In this document: piece by piece, positions 1 through 9,101 of the stretch | Numbering within the stretch: the stretch's first letter is position 1 | How the letters are laid out: every line of letters starts with the position of its first letter | NCBI RefSeq assembly: GCF_000145275.1 | Contig: NC_014393.1 | Span: forward strand, 3,906,001 to 3,970,000 | Length of the DNA stretch: 64,000 bases | Source of the DNA: Clostridium cellulovorans 743B | GTDB taxonomy: Bacteria; Bacillota; Clostridia; Clostridiales; Clostridiaceae | Direction: 5' to 3' | Notes under the pieces: generated by a model | Database searches by the model: none | Seen by the model: the letters and a program-made list of their open reading frames with translations, nothing else | What the model was told of the DNA's origin: nothing | Position numbers and translations under genes: made by a program

Positions 1-404
1 TTCAATAAGACGCATAATATTTCTAGAATAGATTACTATATTTTCCACTTAAAATCAACATTTTTACATATTTTTAATTTTATATACTTTTTGTTAACAT
101 AGTCACATTTAAGTAAATCCATTTATAATATGTTATCTCGATCCTAGAAAATTCGCATTCTCACTTACTTACAAGCTTGATGAAACCCTATAGATTATCT
201 TTAAATAGTTAAACTTTTATCCTATAAATAGAAATAGTGTGGGAAATATCTACAAAATTCACCCTAAGCATTGGAGAAATTTAGATAAATAAAAAGTCCT
301 ACCTATTTGTCAGAATTTATCTAAACACAAGGCAGGACTTTTAAACTAAAATTAATTTAGTGTTCTAAAGAAAAATAACTTGTCTATATGTTTTATCACT
401 GAAA
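1..404. other. Intergenic region at window edge
   Basis: AT-rich sequence with no supportable gene. The only clear structure is the terminator hairpin at 291-342. Confidence 0.6.
291..342 (-). terminator. Rho-independent terminator
   Basis: AAAAGTCCT and AGGACTTTT arms with additional CCT/AGG pairing, flanked by A and T runs on both sides. It lies about 60 bp after the stop of the minus-strand lipoprotein gene and can work in both directions. Confidence 0.7.
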
Positions 405-1352
405 CTACATATTCTCCACTTGCTCAACAGTACCTTGTACAATTAAAGGATTTTTATCTGCTCTAAGCCAATTTAATAGCTTTATAACATTTTCCTCAGC
501 TACTGCTGTACATCCTGCAGTTCCCTTATAAGGAGAACTCCATATATGAAAAAATATAGCGCTTCCCTTTCCTTTAACAACATTCTCAGTATTATAATTA
601 ATTACAAATCCATATTTGTACAAAGAAATTTGATATAATGCTTCAGCAGAATTCCATCGACCAGCTGAATCTCCTGTTTGCCAAGAATTATAATAAGCTG
701 AATTAGGATCATCTACCCAATAATCATTTGGTGTAATATCTCTAAAACTCAGTCCAGTACCAGGGTTACCAACTTGTCCAAAAGCTGTTCCCAAAGTATA
801 TATTCCAATAGGGGAAGTATTATTCTGTTCAGTCTTATTGTAAGAAAAACCTTCAAAACCTATTACCCCAGGACATTCTAAAATTTTTCTCCATACTCCA
901 TTCTGTTTCTCAAAAGCTTGCACCGTAACTTGAAGACTACTACTGTAATCATTAGTTACAGTTATAACTTGTTCAGCTGAACCTATACCTTGTATTTTCT
1001 CGACTAAAAGTTCTTCTTTTTGGGGATTAGCTGCTACATTATTGCTTACATTTATATTTTCATTGTTTTTTTCTTTTCTTGCTGTTTCCTCAGCTTGAGC
1101 AGCTTCTTTAGCTTTGGCTTCTTCCTCGGCTTTTAACCTTTCTTGTTCTGCCTTTTGCTTTGCTTCTTCTATCTTTTTCTTTCCTTGTTCAGCAAGATTA
1201 TATCCATTATCTTGAAAAGGTCTTACACTTGAACTAACCTCATATTTATATTCTAAATCACTTTCCTTAGCTTCTTCTTTCACTTGACAGCTTGTACAAA
1301 AAACAACTAATAAAAAGACCGCTACCACCTTTAAAACTGCTTTTGCTTCCAT
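405..1352 (-). CDS. L,D-transpeptidase (YkuD-like) lipoprotein
   Basis: Probable membrane-anchored enzyme of cell-wall cross-linking or modification. Residues 1-21 form a hydrophobic signal ending in CTS-Cys22, a slightly unusual lipobox. Residues about 55-95 are a Lys/Glu/Ala-rich coiled coil, followed by an Asn-rich linker. The C-terminal part has the YkuD signature: His269 in FFHIW and the Gly-Cys281 catalytic pair in KGTAGCTA, preceded by SPIGIYTLG, typical of the fold. An AGGGGAG ribosome binding site sits 8 bp before the ATG. The family forms 3-3 peptidoglycan cross-links or attaches proteins; which of these applies here cannot be read from sequence. Confidence 0.8.
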   Translation of the reverse strand: MEAKAVLKVVAVFLLVVFCTSCQVKEEAKESDLEYKYEVSSSVRPFQDNGYNLAEQGKKKIEEAKQKAEQERLKAEEEAKAKEAAQAEETARKEKNNENINVSNNVAANPQKEELLVEKIQGIGSAEQVITVTNDYSSSLQVTVQAFEKQNGVWRKILECPGVIGFEGFSYNKTEQNNTSPIGIYTLGTAFGQVGNPGTGLSFRDITPNDYWVDDPNSAYYNSWQTGDSAGRWNSAEALYQISLYKYGFVINYNTENVVKGKGSAIFFHIWSSPYKGTAGCTAVAEENVIKLLNWLRADKNPLIVQGTVEQVENM

Positions 1353-1763
1353 GTATAGACTCTCCCCTATATAAATTTCCTTATAAAAATCTTATCTATA
1401 AATTCCTGATTTATTTAAGAAACTCTAATTTTTTAGCTCATTCTACATTATATATTAAACTTTCTGATTGTTTCAATGGAAAAACTTATTTATGCTTAAT
1501 AAAAAAACTTATATAAATTTTGATAAAATGAATATTTGTTAACCTAATTGTAAATAATGTAAATAGGATGTTCTCACTAAAATATATAAAATAAAACTTA
1601 ATCTATATAAGCTCCATTATTGAAACTTCACTAAAATTTTAAGACATATTGCAAAATGGATATAATCTATGAAGCTTCTTTATGGCAACTTATATACAAA
1701 AATAAATAGTTTATAGTAATTAAACAATTAACTATAAGCTTATTAATAGGAGGAGTAATTATA
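1353..1763. other. Intergenic region with dispersed repeat
   Basis: No gene supported: short reading frames here lack ribosome binding sites. It holds one copy of the ATTATTGAAACTTCA dispersed repeat (1601-1665). Confidence 0.6.
1601..1665. repeat. Dispersed repeat family A, copy 1
   Basis: About 65 bp that aligns at roughly 80% identity by eye with 63931-63997 and less well with 50461-50520. The shared core is TATATAAGCTCCATTATTG followed by AAACTTCA, and a CATATTG block about 25 bp later. Confidence 0.65.
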
Positions 1764-2276
1764 ATGAAAATATATGTTGATGGTGGAGTTAAATGTGGTG
1801 AAATGTATATAAGTGTCTATTCAAATTCACCGCAATTCCCTATAAAATTTTCAAGATTTCTTGGACAAGGTCATATACATGAGGCAGAAGAAGAAGCCTT
1901 ATATCATTGTACAAAAATTTTGAGTGAGACTGCTAATGAATTAACTGAAGACATAACTATATATTCTGATCAAGTGGCTTTAGTAAATACAATTAACAGA
2001 AAAAATATTAGTACAAAAGCATCAAAAACCTTTCCAAAAGCTAAGGAAATTCAAAACTTTTGTGAAGATAAAAATATTACACTACAATGGGTACCTGGCA
2101 AACGTAATATTGCCCATACCCTTATAATGGAGGCTTATGAAGGAATGTTTTACGATGAAACAATTCTAGAAACCTCTTACGATAATAGCGTTTATATCGC
2201 AGCCTTAAAAAAAGAATTACTGAAAAAAGACGAACTTATAAGAGCTTTATTAAAATTTTGTATGCCTTTATTTTAG
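1764..2276 (+). CDS. RNase H-like protein with a substituted active site
   Basis: A 170-residue protein whose first 120 residues follow the RNase HI layout: Asp6 in IYVDGG, Glu42 in HEAEEEAL, Asp69 in IYSDQ, and QWVPGKRN at 109-115, where RNase HI has WVPGH. The fourth catalytic acid expected in the NxxAD motif is missing: the sequence reads NIAHTL, with His118 in the Asp position. The C-terminal 50 residues are not part of the fold I recognise. AGGAGG precedes the ATG by about 9 bp and the gene stands alone. It may be a weak nuclease or a non-catalytic binder of RNA-DNA hybrids. Confidence 0.7.
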   Translation: MKIYVDGGVKCGEMYISVYSNSPQFPIKFSRFLGQGHIHEAEEEALYHCTKILSETANELTEDITIYSDQVALVNTINRKNISTKASKTFPKAKEIQNFCEDKNITLQWVPGKRNIAHTLIMEAYEGMFYDETILETSYDNSVYIAALKKELLKKDELIRALLKFCMPLF

Positions 2277-2293
2277 AATAATCTTTATTTCTA

Positions 2294-2323
2294 TTGTAAA
2301 AGTTCCTCTAAATGTGATATTAT
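2294..2323 (+). promoter_or_regulatory. Predicted hisC promoter
   Basis: TTGTAA (2294-2299) and TATTAT (2318-2323) separated by 18 bp. The -10 box lies inside the first of two palindromes that precede hisC. Confidence 0.45.
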
Positions 2324-2355
2324 TAATATCACACATCACTTTAGTGTGCTAAAGT
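2314..2355 (+). promoter_or_regulatory. Two palindromic operator candidates before hisC
   Basis: The first is a perfect 9-bp inverted repeat, GTGATATTA-T-TAATATCAC (2314-2332). The second is a perfect 7-bp inverted repeat, ACTTTAG-TGTG-CTAAAGT (2338-2355). They overlap the predicted -10 box and start of transcription, the place expected for repressor operators. The cognate regulator is unknown. Confidence 0.5.
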
Positions 2356-2422
2356 ATTTATAAGTTTACATATAAAAAATTTTTTATCAACAATAAAATT
2401 TATATAGAGAGGAACTATGCTT

Positions 2423-3484
2423 ATGAGTAAATATTGGAGTGAAATTACAAAGAAAATCGAGCCTTATGTTCCAGGTGAACAACCAAAGGATAGAAAATAT
2501 ATAAAGTTGAACACAAATGAAAATCCTTATCCCCCATCCCCAAAGGTTATTGAGGCTATTAATAAAGAGGCTACTGACTGCCTTCAACTTTACCCTGAAC
2601 CAAACTGTGATGACCTTAGAGCTACAGTTGCAAAATACTATAACCTATCTCCAAATCAAATCTTTGTAGGTAATGGATCAGACGAAGTTCTCGCTTTTTC
2701 TTTCATGACTTTCTTTAATAAAGAAAAACCTGTACTTTTTGCTGATATAACTTATAGCTTCTATGAAGTTTATGTTCAACTTTTTGAACTTAATCACAAG
2801 CTTATTCCACTTAAAGATGATTTTTCACTACCTGTAGAGGATTTCATAACTGATAATGCAGGAATAGTTATAGCAAATCCAAATGCTCCTACTAGTAAAC
2901 CAGTAGAAATTGATGATTTAAAGAGAATTCTTGAAATTAATAAAAATACTGTTGTAATAGTAGACGAAGCTTATGTAGATTTTGGCGGTACTTCCGTTAT
3001 CAATTTAATTGATTCTTATCCAAATCTTTTAGTAGTTCAAACCCTTTCAAAATCTAGATCTCTTGCAGGACTTCGTGTTGGTTTTGCTTTTGGACATGCT
3101 GATTTAATTGATGGACTAAATAGAGTTAAGAATTCATTTAATTCTTATACTATAGACAGACTAGCAGCAGTAGGAGCAAAAGCTGCTTTTGAGGATGTAG
3201 AGTACTTTGATACTATGTGCAATAAGGTTATAAGAACTAGAGAAAGGATATTACCTGAACTTGAAAAACTAGGCTTTACCGTACTAGAATCAAAAACCAA
3301 CTTTTTCTTTGTTAGCCACAAGGAAATGCCTGCTGAAGAAATATTTAAAGAATTAAGAGCTAACGGAATTCTTGTAAGATTCTTTAATAAACCTAAAATA
3401 AATAATTTCTTAAGGATAAGCATTGGTACTGATAAAGAAATGGATACTCTTGTAGAAACCTTGAAAAAAATAATTAATAAATAG
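2423..3484 (+). CDS. hisC: Histidinol-phosphate aminotransferase
   Basis: PLP-dependent class I/II aminotransferase that converts imidazole-acetol phosphate to histidinol phosphate; family members also transaminate aromatic keto acids. Visible landmarks are KLNTNENPYPPSP near the start, FVGNGSDEVL (phosphate-cup region), NPNAPTS, VDEAYVDF, the PLP lysine in QTLSKSRSLAGLRVGFA and FLRISIG at the C-terminus. The length of 353 residues is typical. The ATG at 2423 has better spacing (about 9 bp) from AGAGAGGA than the ATG at 2417. No other his genes are nearby, so it is an orphan and could serve tyrosine and phenylalanine synthesis as well. Confidence 0.92.
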   Translation: MSKYWSEITKKIEPYVPGEQPKDRKYIKLNTNENPYPPSPKVIEAINKEATDCLQLYPEPNCDDLRATVAKYYNLSPNQIFVGNGSDEVLAFSFMTFFNKEKPVLFADITYSFYEVYVQLFELNHKLIPLKDDFSLPVEDFITDNAGIVIANPNAPTSKPVEIDDLKRILEINKNTVVIVDEAYVDFGGTSVINLIDSYPNLLVVQTLSKSRSLAGLRVGFAFGHADLIDGLNRVKNSFNSYTIDRLAAVGAKAAFEDVEYFDTMCNKVIRTRERILPELEKLGFTVLESKTNFFFVSHKEMPAEEIFKELRANGILVRFFNKPKINNFLRISIGTDKEMDTLVETLKKIINK

Positions 3485-3653
3485 ATACCTTGACTATATT
3501 CACAATAAATCCATCATATTTAGCTATAATTATGCTAACTTTTAATCTATTGGTAAATTTATAATATTTTTTTATTTATATCTAATTAACACAACTTTTA
3601 TCAAGGGTTTATGGTATACTAAATTCAAACAATAAACCTAAGGAGAAATTCTA

Positions 3654-3767
3654 ATGATAGAGATTAATTTATTCGTTATATTATTTTTTCTAATCAATGT
3701 TGGATTAATTGGTACAATAGCATTTTTCATTATTAGATATTACAAAATCAAAAATTGCAATAAATAG
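3654..3767 (+). CDS. Small single-pass membrane protein (37 aa)
   Basis: Short reading frame starting at ATG 3654, preceded 7 bp upstream by AAGGAGAA. The product is almost entirely one hydrophobic helix (residues 5-28) followed by a basic tail (RYYKIKNCNK). A possible TATACT -10 box is at 3615-3620. It has no recognisable family; the ribosome binding site, amphipathic composition and tidy stop argue for a real gene, but nothing shows its role. Confidence 0.5.
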   Translation: MIEINLFVILFFLINVGLIGTIAFFIIRYYKIKNCNK

Positions 3768-3866
3768 TTATTATAAAAAGTTTTTTATAAAGATATTTTA
3801 TTTGATACTTTTTATAATTTGAGTATCTTTACTTAGTAAAAAATTATCTCAACCACAAAGCACTAG

Positions 3867-3908
3867 AAAAAAGGTTAAAGCAAGTAAGTTCACTGCTTTA
3901 ACCTTTTT
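3867..3908 (-). terminator. Bidirectional terminator after pepA
   Basis: AAAAAGGTTAAAGC paired with GCTTTAACCTTTTT around a 12-nt loop, starting just past the pepA stop. It would also stop transcription coming from the small gene at 3654. Confidence 0.8.
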
Positions 3909-3917
3909 ATAATTTAA

Positions 3918-5375
3918 TTAATGCTTACAGCCACAAGGTCCCATAACTAGGTAGTATAAAGTCTTAACTCCAACACCTGTTCCACCCTTTGGATTATAAT
4001 CAGAGTTACCTTCTCTCCAAGAACTACCTGCTATATCAAGGTGCATCCATGGAACATCCTTTGCAAACTCTCCGATAAATAATCCTGCGGTAATTGTTCC
4101 TGCAAGTTTTCCACCGATATTTTTAAGGTCTGCTATTTCAGACTTAATTAATTTCTTATAATCATCAGTGTTTGGCAATTGCCACATTCTTTCATCTGAT
4201 TTTTTAGAAGCTTCCTCTAATGCATTATAGAATTCTTGATTGTTAGTTATTACTGCTGTAGTAGTGTTACCAAGAGCTACAAGTACTGCACCAGTTAAAG
4301 TTGCAATATCAACTACCTTGGTAGCTTTTTCTTTTGATATTACATAAGAAACTGCATCAGCAAGAGTTAACCTACCCTCAGCATCAGTATTAAGGATTTC
4401 TATAGTCTTTCCTGCCATTGAGTTTATGATATCTCCTGGCTTATATGAGCCCCCAGAAATTGCATTCTCACAAGCAGCAACTACAGCCACTACATTTCTC
4501 TTTAATTTTTGAGAAGCTATAGTTGTCATAGCACCTATTACTGCAGCTGCACCAGCCATATCAGATTTCATTTCATCCATTCCAGCAGCAGGTTTTAAAG
4601 AATATCCACCAGTATCAAAAGTTAAACCCTTTCCTACTAATCCAACTATCTCTTCTTTATTTGCTTCATCTCCAAAATACCTCATAATGATAAACTTTGG
4701 TTCCTTAGCTGATCCCTTTGCAACCGCAAGAAAGGCGTCCATTTTTTCAGCTTCTATTTGTGCTTTATCTAATACTTGAACCTCAAAGCCATATTTTTCT
4801 CCAAGAACTTTTGCTTCATTTGCAAGTGTTTCTGGATATATAACATTTGGTGGTTCATTCACAAGATTCCTAGCAATAGTAATTCCGTTAATTATAGCCT
4901 TTGCTTCATTTAACTTTCCATTAACCTTTGCTTTCATTTCTTCTTTTACATCTGTAACATATACATTTATAGTCTCAGCTTTTTTGTCGCTTTTATATTT
5001 GTCAAAGCTGTATGCTGTTAAAGCTAAGCCTTCTGCTATAGCTTTTATTGTTCTTCCTTTGCAGAAATTTTCTACATCTATAAATCTAACAGCAACTTCT
5101 TTTGCTTTTATTTCTTTCACCTTGTTATAAGCTTTAGACATAGCTATTCTGATTTTTTCTGTAGTAAGCTCCTCTCTTTTTCCAAGTCCTACCAATATAT
5201 TGTATTTTAGATCTTCCCCAACATTATAAACAAAAACCTCGCCGTCTTTGCCTACAAACTTCTCCTTTTCTTTAAGTACCTTTAGGTCTTTTAAGTCACT
5301 TAAGCAATCTTCAAGTTCAGCAAATATCTTGACTTCAACCTCACTTAATTGTACATCTTTAATTTCAATATTCAT
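3918..5375 (-). CDS. pepA: Leucyl aminopeptidase (M17)
   Basis: Cytosolic two-metal aminopeptidase that removes N-terminal residues from peptides. The signature NTDAEGRL is present near residue 330, with the metal-binding VGKGLTFDTGGYSLKP segment and the MKSDMAGAAAV helix before it. The length of 485 residues is normal for an M17 hexamer subunit, with the variable N-terminal domain in about the first 160 residues. AAGGAG precedes the ATG by 7 bp. It is a single-gene unit with its own terminator. The short Cys/His tail (CGCKH) is an odd ending. Confidence 0.95.
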   Translation of the reverse strand: MNIEIKDVQLSEVEVKIFAELEDCLSDLKDLKVLKEKEKFVGKDGEVFVYNVGEDLKYNILVGLGKREELTTEKIRIAMSKAYNKVKEIKAKEVAVRFIDVENFCKGRTIKAIAEGLALTAYSFDKYKSDKKAETINVYVTDVKEEMKAKVNGKLNEAKAIINGITIARNLVNEPPNVIYPETLANEAKVLGEKYGFEVQVLDKAQIEAEKMDAFLAVAKGSAKEPKFIIMRYFGDEANKEEIVGLVGKGLTFDTGGYSLKPAAGMDEMKSDMAGAAAVIGAMTTIASQKLKRNVVAVVAACENAISGGSYKPGDIINSMAGKTIEILNTDAEGRLTLADAVSYVISKEKATKVVDIATLTGAVLVALGNTTTAVITNNQEFYNALEEASKKSDERMWQLPNTDDYKKLIKSEIADLKNIGGKLAGTITAGLFIGEFAKDVPWMHLDIAGSSWREGNSDYNPKGGTGVGVKTLYYLVMGPCGCKH

Positions 5376-5544
5376 GTAATTCTCCTTTCTATTTTATCTA
5401 ATTATTCCAGATAACTAGATTATATTTTTCAAGGCTTTTTCTTATGTATATGTATTTTTTGTATCCTCTAAAAAATGATACTCCATATTTTTTGTTAAGT
5501 CTATACTAAATATCCGCTTTAAAGGGAATTATATTCTACTCTAA

Positions 5545-7659
5545 TTACTTTACTTTCCACTCTAATATTCCTGTAGAATAAGTCCCATTAGCTGTTATTT
5601 CAATTCTTATTTTATTTGTTGTTATTGGATCAAAGGTAGTAGTGTTATACTTATTTATCTCAATGCCTAAACCTTTAGCATTAGTTACACTAACCCATGA
5701 TGTTCCATTCCAGTACTTAATTTTATAAGATGATGGTACATCGATTCCTTGATTGTCTTTAAACCAGTAAAGATCACAACTTGATAGCTTGTAACTTTTA
5801 CTGAAATCATATTGTACCCATACTACTCGTTTAGATGCTGCATTCTCCACCCAGTTTCCATATACAGCAGCACTTCTATCATTAGAATTTGTTGGCTCAA
5901 TTCCATCGTTTAAAGCCTTTATATCCTCCCATGGAGAACAATAGGAAGTTGATGGAGTTGCATACTTAGCAAGATTATCAATGGTTGGAGTAGAGGTTGT
6001 ACCAGATTTAACAAAGGTCATAGTACTTCCTAAATTGCTTATTTGTGAAATGTCTAATCCTGAAGCAGTTCCATTCCACCACTTACAATTTGGCATACTA
6101 TTATCATTAATTGCAGTATTATATCCACCATGGAATAAATCTCCGTCATGTCCACCATTTCTATTGTATTCCATGTCAAATCTACCATCAGCTTGTACAA
6201 GCGATACTAGATAATGTCTATCTGCTCTCATATCATTATAAGAATTATCTCCTCTTTGATCCACATGCCAAACTGCTAATCCTTCATCTGGTACATCTGC
6301 ATATCTACCAACTTTTTTGATATTTTCAACTAGGTAATATTCTTGAAAATCGTTTCCAGACCATTTATATATTTCTTGATTTGCATTCCCATTAGATAAA
6401 GCTGTAATTAGAGAACCATTGTTATATGTATTTAAATCTGTTGTTATATTCCATCCTGATATGATATTTCTACAATATGGATCTGGTGGTGCTGGATTTT
6501 TAGGATTTGATGTTCCACTCATAAGACTGTATCCGCCAGTCCCTTGAGAGTCACCATCATAATCATACAAATCTGGATAACTACAAATTAAATGTCCATT
6601 TTCATGGCATATAGTATCAATAGCCAAATCACTTCCTATATTAGACATTTCATATCTTGTAATTCCCCCAGTGTTTCCAATCTGTCCTTGATGAGGCCAT
6701 ATTCCTTTTCCCCAAGGTGAATCTGCATTTCCAGCATAAAGAAGGTTTACAGCCTTAACATAGCCATATTGATCTTTTGTTAATGTTGAAAAATCAACTC
6801 CAGCTGTTCTTGCCCAATTTGCAGCTTCAGTTGCAAGTTCAACAGCTTTGCTATAATCACCTGCACTTGCATTGACATCATCGTAATATGCTTTAGGGTG
6901 TTTCGCTGTATAAAATCCAATTACAGAATTTGTATATAATAATTTACCTCCAGAAACATCGTAAAAATAATCTCTAATAGAGCCGTTGTTTCCAAAACCA
7001 GTATAGCCTTGTAGATTAAAGAAATTATTTATTTCTTCTTTTGATATGCTACTTTTTACATCTGGAAAATCTATTAAAATCGTTAAACCCTTTACATTTT
7101 CTTGAGATACTAATGTGTTTGCAGCCAAGAAGCTATTACTAACTTTACTCTCTAATAATCCATTGCTAGCTTCAGTACCTGTCACTCCATTTGCATACAT
7201 AAAACTATTTTTTACATTCGAAGCAACTTTACTTGTAGAATCATCAACTTTCAGCGATTTTTTAACGGCATTTTTCTTTTCTTCCTTAGCTTTCTTACTT
7301 ATTTTTAAATGCTTGTTAGAATTACTATTAGCTCCAGCCTTTGCTGCAAAGTTCATTGCTTTTGTACTACTTTTCCCCTTATAAACCTCACCAGTTGAAA
7401 TAAGTTCTGACTGATCTTCATTTAGTTTTGCATAACATATCCATCCATCTTTGTCTGTACATAGAGTATAACCGTCTAAGCTTTCAACTTGTTGATAATA
7501 TTCATCCCCTGTGACTTTAACCTGTACCTTAGTACCATCTGGTTGTTTTGCCTCAAACAGCTTGTCCTTGCAAGGAGCTCCGTTAACACCAGTAGTGAAA
7601 ACACAACATACTGCTGCTGTGAGAACTGCACCCATTAAAATTTCCTTAACTCTTTTCAT
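5545..7659 (-). CDS. Secreted M6-family metalloprotease
   Basis: Zinc protease related to immune inhibitor A. Residues 1-28 are a signal peptide. A propeptide-like region reaches about residue 180. The catalytic segment TICHENGHLICSYPDLYD (about 348-366) has HExxH with the downstream Pro-Asp typical of M6, then GGYSLMSG. The last 145 residues form a discoidin-like domain (SPWEDIKALNDG, YGNWVENA, VWVQYDFS, WKVK at the end), a type found in secreted carbohydrate- or surface-binding proteins. There is no dockerin, so it is probably not cellulosomal. GGGAGAA precedes the ATG. Likely role: extracellular protein turnover or processing. Confidence 0.85.
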   Translation of the reverse strand: MKRVKEILMGAVLTAAVCCVFTTGVNGAPCKDKLFEAKQPDGTKVQVKVTGDEYYQQVESLDGYTLCTDKDGWICYAKLNEDQSELISTGEVYKGKSSTKAMNFAAKAGANSNSNKHLKISKKAKEEKKNAVKKSLKVDDSTSKVASNVKNSFMYANGVTGTEASNGLLESKVSNSFLAANTLVSQENVKGLTILIDFPDVKSSISKEEINNFFNLQGYTGFGNNGSIRDYFYDVSGGKLLYTNSVIGFYTAKHPKAYYDDVNASAGDYSKAVELATEAANWARTAGVDFSTLTKDQYGYVKAVNLLYAGNADSPWGKGIWPHQGQIGNTGGITRYEMSNIGSDLAIDTICHENGHLICSYPDLYDYDGDSQGTGGYSLMSGTSNPKNPAPPDPYCRNIISGWNITTDLNTYNNGSLITALSNGNANQEIYKWSGNDFQEYYLVENIKKVGRYADVPDEGLAVWHVDQRGDNSYNDMRADRHYLVSLVQADGRFDMEYNRNGGHDGDLFHGGYNTAINDNSMPNCKWWNGTASGLDISQISNLGSTMTFVKSGTTSTPTIDNLAKYATPSTSYCSPWEDIKALNDGIEPTNSNDRSAAVYGNWVENAASKRVVWVQYDFSKSYKLSSCDLYWFKDNQGIDVPSSYKIKYWNGTSWVSVTNAKGLGIEINKYNTTTFDPITTNKIRIEITANGTYSTGILEWKVK

Positions 7660-8242
7660 TATAATTCTCCCTTAATAAATATATTTCAAAATACATCTAT
7701 TTCGCCTATTTATATCTCAGTAATTACTCATAATGTTTACTTCTTCTATTGCTTCAACTCATATATGCTAAAAAAATGCATTTCGATGTCATTACATTTT
7801 TTATTTTATTGATATTTATAACAAATATATCATTTTTATTCATAAATGTAAATATAGTTTGTCCCAAAATGAAGGCTTTTCAATTAAATTTGAATGAAAA
7901 ATTTACTTTCACTATAATTTCATTACATCTACTTCGATAAAAATAGGGAAAATTGTAATAATATAACTCGAGAATCTAACATCTTTATTTTTTAATGCAT
8001 TACTTGTTTATGCCTACATAAAATCATCTTTTAACGTGCTATTCACTAAAGTTACTGATATTTACTTAATTCTAACCAAATTAAAGTAAAAAAAGTACCC
8101 TGCAAGCTAACACAGTCTCTTTTCTGTGTTTGTCTTACAGCGTACTATTTTTTTAATCAAGCTGTCTATTTTAAAGGAAACTCCCCAGTCTCAGGACTGG
8201 GGAGTAAGTTCTGCTGGCTAAATCAAAGATTTAGAGCGTCAC
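7660..8242. other. Intergenic region with terminator and hairpin repeat
   Basis: The part nearest the protease (7660-8080) is AT-rich; a 63-codon frame at 7749 lacks a ribosome binding site and is not supported. The part nearest the lipoprotein gene contains a terminator (8093-8157) and a structured dispersed repeat (8180-8246). Confidence 0.6.
8093..8157. terminator. Bidirectional terminator after the lipoprotein gene
   Basis: Long interrupted hairpin whose tip is AACACAG-TCTCTTTT-CTGTGTT and whose base is GTAC/GTAC, flanked by A7 and T7 runs. It is the most plausible terminator for the minus-strand lipoprotein gene. Confidence 0.7.
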
Positions 8243-8246
8243 TTAC
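8180..8246. repeat. Double-hairpin repeat (GGGGAGTAAGTTC family), copy 1
   Basis: Hairpin one is ACTCCCCAGTC-TCAG-GACTGGGGAGT (8180-8205), a perfect 11-bp stem. Hairpin two overlaps it: GTAAGT pairs with ACTTAC (8204-8209 and 8241-8246) around an inner CTAAATC-AAA-GATTTAG stem. The stop codon of the neighbouring lipoprotein gene lies inside the last arm. Related copies are at 42170-42340 and 44269-44322. Confidence 0.75.
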
Positions 8247-8977
8247 GGGTTTAGTGAAAAGTATTGGTCATTGGTTATTACAGAAACATGATTCTTTAAA
8301 TCAGTAGGCTCTATAGTTGACCAATCTTTTTTAAGTACATCCATTCCATCAACATTAACTTGATATATTTGTTCATTAGCACCGTTTTGACCTATTGGTA
8401 AAAAGAATGTAATTACTATGTCTTGTGCCAAATTATCCTTTTTAGTAAACTCTTGAGTTTTAATTATAATATCCTTGCTTATTTTATTCATACTTGCCAA
8501 TACTTTTTTAGAAGACTCATTTGAATCAGCATTAATTTCTATCATTAAGGTCTTTGCTCCTGTGCTTCCAGGTTGCATATCAATGTTATTAATTCTATCT
8601 TTTCCTATGTTTGATTTATCTCCATAGGTATTTTTAAGATATTGTGCTATAATCTCCTGTAAGGTTACCTTTTCAGTAGAAGCATTAGTTTCCTTATTAT
8701 TGTCTGTACCTGTATTTGCATTGGTATTTGTGTTTTTATTGTCTGTATTATTTGTTTCTGTTTTATTTTCTGTAGTATTCTTATTATCAGTTGTATTAGT
8801 ATTGTTATTTGTATCTTCTTTCTTCTCTGAATCTACTGTATCCTCATTTTTATTGCTTTCAACTTTTCCGTTATTAACTGTACTTCCATTATTACTCTTA
8901 GTATCATTGCAACCTGTTATTGCAAATAATGAAGCTATGATCAAAGTTGAAACTAGGACTTTTGTACTTTTATTCAT
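8243..8977 (-). CDS. Lipoprotein with Asn/Thr-rich linker, unknown function
   Basis: Signal peptide and lipobox AITGC with the acylated Cys at residue 23. Residues 24-105 are a low-complexity Asn/Thr/Glu/Lys spacer that would hold the C-terminal domain away from the membrane. Residues about 106-244 form a compact domain of alternating strands and helices (EIIAQYLKNTYGD, TLMIEINA, DIVITFFLP, QIYQVNVDGMDV) that I do not recognise. The last codons and stop fall into a dispersed repeat element, so the native C-terminus may have been altered. Confidence 0.7.
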   Translation of the reverse strand: MNKSTKVLVSTLIIASLFAITGCNDTKSNNGSTVNNGKVESNKNEDTVDSEKKEDTNNNTNTTDNKNTTENKTETNNTDNKNTNTNANTGTDNNKETNASTEKVTLQEIIAQYLKNTYGDKSNIGKDRINNIDMQPGSTGAKTLMIEINADSNESSKKVLASMNKISKDIIIKTQEFTKKDNLAQDIVITFFLPIGQNGANEQIYQVNVDGMDVLKKDWSTIEPTDLKNHVSVITNDQYFSLNP

Positions 8978-9101
8978 ATAGCACCTCTCCTTTTCTTGGG
9001 TATTTCGTATCTATATTTTAACACTATCTATAAATTATATCAAAAAAAGATAATGCAAACCTAATATCTTAATTATCACTGCATTATCTTTATGTAATAG
9101 A

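Noticed and set aside
1292..1516. Possible 74-residue plus-strand gene
   Set aside because: Overlaps the start and ribosome binding site of the lipoprotein gene on the other strand; no start signals.
7749..7940. Possible 63-residue plus-strand gene
   Set aside because: No ribosome binding site and AT-rich random-looking hydrophobic product.
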